Shown piece by piece: positions 57,700 through 64,000 of a stretch of 64,000 nt of DNA. The stretch is from Anaspis maculata (lineage: Eukaryota; Arthropoda; Insecta; Coleoptera; Scraptiidae). The DNA is taken from the NCBI GenBank assembly GCA_949128115.1, contig OX421962.1, positions 8,960,262 through 9,024,261 of the forward strand. The letters are read 5' to 3'. Within the stretch, counting starts at the first letter, position 1, and each line of letters begins with the position of its first letter. The position numbers were made by a program, and so were the translations under genes. The notes beneath the pieces are model-generated. The model was not told the origin of the DNA, searched no databases, and worked only from the letters and a program-made list of their open reading frames with translations.

Positions 57700-60600
57700 T
57701 TGGCGTTGAAGTGGCACAGCTGTGATATTTTTCAATACTTGGCGAGACTTGTCTCGTTTCTGACTCAACATTACGTGACAGTCAATAAGGGTCAAAATAA
57801 AAAATTCCATTTTTATCGCAAATCAGACCCTATTTCCAAGAAATCCAGAAATAGGGTTCCATAAAAAGCCGCAATCAATCTTTTCTGACATGATTTCTGA
57901 TAATCCTTGAAAAAATCGACACGAAATAGCAATTCAAAGTCCAGTTCGATTACGGAATGACGACCTGGTGTTGAAGTTTGATATTTTCACAAAAAAATTG
58001 AGATTGAACACCTGAGGACCTCACATTTGATCTGTCTGACCTTGAACAAGTATTATTTTATTCAAAATTGTTGGCGTTGAAGTGGCACAGCTGTGATATT
58101 TTTTAATACTTGGCGAGACTTGTCTCGTTTCTGACTCAACATTACGTGACAGTCAATAAGGGTCAAAATTAAAAATCCCATTCTTATCGCAAATCAGACC
58201 CTATTTCCAAGAAATTCAGAAATATGGTTTCATAAAAAGCCGCTATCAATCTTTTCTGACATGATTTCTGGCAATCCTTGGAAAAACCGACACGAAATAG
58301 CAATTCAAAGTCCAGTTCGATTACGGAATGACGACCTGGTGTTGAAGTTTGATATTTTCACAAAAAAATTGAGATTGAACACCTGAGGACCTCACATTTG
58401 ATCTGTCTGACCTTGAACAAGTATTATTTTATTCAAAATTGTTGGCGTTGAAGTGGCACAGCTGTGATATTTTTCAATACTTGGCGAGACTTGTCTCGTT
58501 TCTGACTCAACATTACGTGACAGTCAATAAGGGTCAAAATTAAAAATTCCATTTTTATCGCAAATCAGACCCTATTTCCAAGAAATTCAAAGATAGGGTT
58601 TCATAAAAAGCCGCTATCAATCTTTTCTGACATGATTTCTGGCAATCCTTGAAAAAACCGACACGAAATAGCAATTCAAAGTCCAGTTCGATTACGGAAT
58701 GACGACCTGGTGTTGAAGTTTGATATTTTCACAAAAAAATTGAGATTGAACACCTGAGGACCTCACATTTGATCTGTCTGACCTTGAACAAGTATTATTT
58801 TATTCAAAATTGTTGGCGTTGAAGTGGCACAGCTGTGATATTTTTTAATACTTGGCGAGACTTGTCTCGTTTCTGACTCAACATTACGTGACAGTCAATA
58901 AGGGTCAAAATTAAAAATTCCATTTTTATCGCAAATCAGACCCTATTTCCAAGAAATTCAGAAATATGGTTTCATAAAAAGCCGCTATCAATCTTTTCTG
59001 ACATGATTTCTGGCAATCCTTGGAAAAACCGACACGAAATAGCAATTCAAAGTCCAGTTCGATTACGGAATGACGACCTGGTGTTGAAGTTTGATATTTT
59101 CACAAAAAAATTGAGATTGAACACCTGAGGACCTCACATTTGATCTGTCTGACCTTGAACAAGTATTATTTTATTCAAAATTGTTGGCGTTGAAGTGGCA
59201 CAGCTGTGATATTTTTCAATACTTGGCGAGACTTGTCTCGTTTCTGACTCAACATTACGTGACAGTCAATAAGGGTCAAAAATAAAAATTCCATTTTTAT
59301 CGCAAATCAGACCCTATTTCGAAGAAATTCAGAAATAGGGTTTCATAAAAAGCCGCTATCAATCTTTTCTGACATGATTTCTGGCAATCCTCGAAAAAAC
59401 CGACACGAAATAGCGATTCAAAGTCCAGTTCGATTACGGAATGACGACCTGGTGTTGAAGTTTGATATTTTCACAAAAAAATTGAGATTGAACACCTGAG
59501 GACCTCACATTTGATCTGTCTGACCTTGAACAAGTATTATTTTATCCAAAATTGTTGGCGTTGAAGTGGCACAGCTGTGATATTTTTCAATACTTGGCGA
59601 GACTTGTCTCGTTTCTGACTCAACATTACGTGACAGTCAATAAGGGTCAAAATAAAAAATTCAATTTTTATCGCAAATCAGACCCTATTTCCAAGAAATC
59701 CAGAAATAGGGTTCCATAAAAAGCCGCTATCAAACTTTTCTGACATGATTTCTGATAATCCTTGAAGAAATCGACACGAAATAGCAATTCAAAGTCCAGT
59801 TCGATTACGGAATGACGACCTGGTGTTGAAGTTTGATATTTTCACAAAAAAATTGAGATTGAACACCTGAGGACCTCACATTTGATCTGTCTGACCTTGA
59901 ACAAGTATTATTTTATTCAAAATATTTGGCGTTGAAGTGGCACAGCTGTGATATTTTTCAATACTTGGCGAGACTTGTCTCGTTTCTGACTCAACATTAC
60001 GTGACAGTCAATAAGGGTCAAAATAAAAAATTCAATTTTTATCGCAAATCAGACCCTATTTCCAAGAAATCCAGAAATAGGGTTCCATAAAAAGCCGCTA
60101 TCAAACTTTTCTGACATGATTTCTGATAATCCTTGAAGAAATCGACACGAAATAGCAATTCAAAGTCCAGTTCGATTACGGAATGACGACCTGGTGTTGA
60201 AGTTTGATATTTTCTCAAAAAAATTGAGATTGAACACCTGAGGACCTCACATTTGATCTGTCTGACCTTGAACAAGTATTATTCCATTCAAAATTGTTGG
60301 CGTTGAAGTGGCACAGCTGTGATATTTTTCAATACTTGGCGAGACTTGTCTCGTTTCTGACTCAACATTACGTGACAGTCAATAAGGGTCAAAATAAAAA
60401 ATTCCATTTTTATCGCAAATCAGACCCTATTTCCAAAAAATCCAGAAATAGGGTTCCATAAAAAGCCGCTATCAATCTTTTCTGACATGATTTCTGATAA
60501 TCCTTGAAAAAATCGACACGAAATAGCAATTCAAAGTCCAGTTCGATTACGGAATGACGACCTGGTGTTGAAGTTTGATATTTTCACAAAAAAATTGAGA

Positions 60601-63200
60601 TTGAACACCTGAGGACCTCACATTTGATCTGTCTGACCTTGAACAAGTATTATTTTATTCAAAATTGTTGGCGTTGAAGTGGCACAGCTGTGATATTTTT
60701 TAATACTTGGCGAGACTTGTCTCGTTTCTGACTCAACATTACGTGACAGTCAATAAGGGTCAAAATTAAAAATTCCATTTTTATCGCAAATCAGACCCTA
60801 TTTCCAAGAAATTCAGAAATATGGTTTTATAAAAAGCCGCTATCAATCTTTTCTGACATGATTTCTGGCAATCCTTGAAAAAACCGACACGAAATAGCAA
60901 TTCAAAGTCCAGTTCGATTACGGAATGACGACCTGGTGTTGAAGTTTGATATTTTCTCAAAAAAATTGAGATTGAACACCTGAGGACCTCACATTTGATC
61001 TGTCTGACCTTGAACAAGTATTATTTTATTCAAAATTTTTGGCGTTGAAGTGGCACAGCTGTGATATTTTTCAATACTTGGCGAGACTTGTCTCGTTTCT
61101 GACTCAACATTACGTGACAGTCAATAAGGGTCAAAATTGAAAATTCCATTTTTATCGCAAATCAGACCCTATTTCCAAGAAATTCAGAAATAGGGTTCCA
61201 TAAAAAGCCGCTATCAATCTTTTCTGACATGATTTCTGGCAATCCTTGGAAAAACCGACACGAAATAGCAATTCAAAGTCCAGTTCGATTACGGAATGAC
61301 GACCTGGTGTTGAAGTTTGATATTTTCACAAAAAAATTGAGATTGAACACCTGAGGACCTCACATTTGATCTGTCTGACCTTGAACAAGTATTATTTTAT
61401 TCAAAATTGTTGGCGTTGAAGTGGCACAGCTGTGATATTTTTCAATACTTGGCGAGACTTGTCTCGTTTCTGACTCAACATTACGTGACAGTCAATAAGG
61501 GTCAAAATTAAAAATTCCATTTTTATCGCAAATCAGACCCTATTTCCAAGAAATTCAAAGATAGGGTTTCATAAAAAGCCGCTATCAATCTTTTCTGACA
61601 TGATTTCTGGCAATCCTTGAAAAAACCGACACGAAATAGCAATTCAAAGTCCAGTTCGATTACGGAATGACGACCTGGTGTTGAAGTTTGATATTTTCAC
61701 AAAAAAATTGAGATTGAACACCTGAGGACCTCACATTTGATCTGTCTGACCTTGAACAAGTATTATTTTATTCAAAATTGTTGGCGTTGAAGTGGCACAG
61801 CTGTGATATTTTTTAATACTTGGCGAGACTTGTCTCGTTTCTGACTCAACATTACGTGACAGTCAATAAGGGTCAAAATTAAAAATTCCATTTTTATCGC
61901 AAATCAGACCCTATTTCCAAGAAATTCAGAAATATGGTTTCATAAAAAGCCGCTATCAATCTTTTCTGACATGATTTCTGGCAATCCTTGGAAAAACCGA
62001 CACGAAATAGCAATTCAAAGTCCAGTTCGATTACGGAATGACGACCTGGTGTTGAAGTTTGATATTTTCACAAAAAAATTGAGATTGAACACCTGAGGAC
62101 CTCACATTTCGATGGCCCCTAATAAGACTAGCGTAACTCGTGAGACACGGTTAGAACTGGCGTATCTCTTCGTTTACTAAATGAACTAGCGTATCTCTAC
62201 GTTCACCAAATGAACTAGCGTATAGCCTGTGTAAATCAAATGGGAGGGACGCTAGTTCATTTGGTGAACGCAGAGTTACGCTAGTTCATTTGGTAAGCGC
62301 AAAGATACGCTGGTTCTAACCGTGTCTCACGAGTTACGCTAGTCTTATTAGGGGCCATCGATTTGATCTGTCTGACCTTGAACAAGTATTATTTTATTCA
62401 AAATTGTTGGCGTTGAAGTGGCACAGCTGTGATATTTTTCAATACTTGGCGAGACTTGTCTCGTTTCTGACTCAACAATTCGTGACAGTCAATAAGGGTC
62501 AAAATTAAAAATTCCATTTTTATCGCAAATCAGACCCTATTTCCAAGAAATTCAAAGATAGGGTTTCATAAAAAGCCGCTATCAATCTTTTCTGACATGA
62601 TTTCTGGCAATCCTTGAAAAAACCGACACGAAATAGCAATTCAAAGTCCAGTTCGATTACGGAATGACGACCTGGTGTTGAAGTTTGATATTTTCACAAA
62701 AAAATTGAGATTGAACACCTGAGGACCTCACATTTGATCTGTCTGACCTTGAACAAGTATTATTTTATCCAAAATTGTTGGCGTTGAAGTGGCACAGCTG
62801 TGATATTTTTCAATACTTGGCGAGACTTGTCTCGTTTCTGACTCAACATTACGTGACAGTCAATAAGGGTCAAAATAAAAAATTCCATTTTTATCGCAAA
62901 TCAGACCCTATTTCCAAGAAATCCAGAAATAGGGTTCCATAAAAAGCCGCAATCAATCTTTTCTGACATGATTTCTGATAATCCTTGAAAAAATCGACAC
63001 GAAATAGCAATTCAAAGTCCAGTTCGATTACGGAATGACGACCTGGTGTTGAAGTTTGATATTTTCACAAAAAAATTGAGATTGAACACCTGAGGACCTC
63101 ACATTTGATCTGTCTGACCTTGAACAAGTATTATTTTATTCAAAATTGTTGGCGTTGAAGTGGCACAGCTGTGATATTTTTTAATACTTGGCGAGACTTG
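57700..63200 (+). repeat. satellite superunit copy B
   Basis: The counterpart of 44.2-49.7 kb, carrying the same ordered series of variant monomers and the third fold-back transposon. Left of about 57.7 kb the match stops, and right of about 63.2 kb the order of monomer types shifts by one. Confidence 0.75.
62110..62360. mobile_element. 251-bp fold-back MITE, copy 3
   Basis: Same sequence, flanks and monomer position again, within the superunit copy that begins near 57.7 kb. It is followed, like the others, by a monomer with the CAACAATTCGTGAC variant. Confidence 0.9.
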
Positions 63201-64000
63201 TCTCGTTTCTGACTCAACATTACGTGACAGTCAATAAGGGTCAAAATTAAAAATTCCATTTTTATCGCAAATCAGACCCTATTTCCAAGAAATTCAGAAA
63301 TATGGTTTCATAAAAAGCCGCTATCAATCTTTTCTGACATGATTTCTGGCAATCCTTGGAAAAACCGACACGAAATAGCAATTCAAAGTCCAGTTCGATT
63401 ACGGAATGACGACCTGGTGTTGAAGTTTGATATTTTCACAAAAAAATTGAGATTGAACACCTGAGGACCTCACATTTGATCTGTCTGACCTTGAACAAGT
63501 ATTATTTTATTCAAAATTGTTGGCGTTGAAGTGGCACAGCTGTGATATTTTTCAATACTTGGCGAGACTTGTCTCGTTTCTGACTCAACATTACGTGACA
63601 GTCAATAAGGGTCAAAATTAAAAATTCCATTTTTATCGCAAATCAGACCCTATTTCCAAGAAATTCAAAGATAGGGTTTCATAAAAAGCCGCTATCAATC
63701 TTTTCTGACATGATTTCTGGCAATCCTTGAAAAAACCGACACGAAATAGCAATTCAAAGTCCAGTTCGATTACGGAATGACGACCTGGTGTTGAAGTTTG
63801 ATATTTTCACAAAAAAATTGAGATTGAACACCTGAGGACCTCACATTTGATCTGTCTGACCTTGAACAAGTATTATTTTATTCAAAATTGTTGGCGTTGA
63901 AGTGGCACAGCTGTGATATTTTTTAATACTTGGCGAGACTTGTCTCGTTTCTGACTCAACATTACGTGACAGTCAATAAGGGTCAAAATTAAAAATTCCA

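Larger units (their letters stand above)
14951..64000 (+). repeat. 371-bp tandem satellite array, about 130 monomers, head to tail
   Basis: The marker GACTCAACATTACGTGACAG recurs every 371 bp, first at 14952, then 15323, 15694, 16065 and so on, to 63953. After subtracting three 255-bp insertions and a few bases of indels, this distance equals 130 monomers. All copies have the same orientation and the array runs off the right edge. The monomer is AT-rich and non-coding. It contains short dyads: CCCTATTTC/GAAATAGGG (15389-15397 with 15409-15417), CACAGCTGTG (15647-15656) and CGAGACTTGTCTCG. Monomers differ at a limited set of positions shared between distant copies, showing repeated segmental amplification. 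Size and organisation fit a pericentromeric or heterochromatic satellite; the chromosomal position is inferred. Confidence 0.97.

Noticed and set aside
22053..61017. Repeated 78-codon - strand open frames inside satellite monomers
   Set aside because: They are a chance open frame in the 371-bp unit, present only in monomers whose variants remove a stop. There is no promoter, no variation in start context and no protein-like conservation pattern.
14951..64000. CRISPR array
   Set aside because: The repeats are directly adjacent 371-bp monomers with no unique spacers, and the sequence is eukaryotic.

Overview
This is a eukaryotic chromosome segment, most likely from an arthropod and probably an insect. 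The evidence is a Polinton/adintovirus-type endogenous virus of a kind common in arthropods, TATA plus TCAGT-type initiators, a 56-bp intron, AATAAA signals, a non-LTR retrotransposon ending in TAA repeats, Tc1/mariner-like fragments and a long AT-rich satellite. I do not name a species.

Region 1 (1 to about 9.7 kb) is an endogenous virus-like element (Polinton/Maverick, adintovirus group). On the + strand lie a small hydrophobic/basic protein, an adenain-type protease, a penton-like minor capsid candidate and a double-jelly-roll (hexon-like) major capsid candidate. Convergent to them on the - strand lie a parvovirus-type phospholipase A2 protein, two unknown proteins, an rve integrase with a C-terminal chromodomain, two more unknown proteins and a packaging ATPase. 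Most of these frames are open. The protease is broken by two inverted, non-autonomous Tc1/mariner-like elements. No protein-primed DNA polymerase B is visible; it may lie left of the window or be lost. Just beyond the ATPase, a two-exon gene (9261-9673, - strand) can be read through a 56-bp intron.

Region 2 (about 9.7-10.6 kb) is mostly non-coding. It holds a 28-bp inverted repeat and a minisatellite built from AGGTCA motifs.

Region 3 (10,619-14,942) is an apparently full-length non-LTR retrotransposon with a 15-bp target-site duplication. ORF1 is a coiled-coil/RRM protein and ORF2 an endonuclease/reverse transcriptase. ORF2 has no ATG ahead of its endonuclease domain and lies in the -1 frame. 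A canonical A AAA AAC slippery heptamer sits one sense codon before the ORF1 stop. The element inserted at the edge of the satellite.

Region 4 (about 14,951-64,000, running off the window) is a head-to-tail satellite of 371-bp monomers, about 130 copies. It shows several levels of higher-order duplication (offsets of 2, 4, 10, 14, 24/25 and 35 monomers). Three copies of one 251-bp fold-back transposon sit at the same monomer position, marking amplification of a single insertion.
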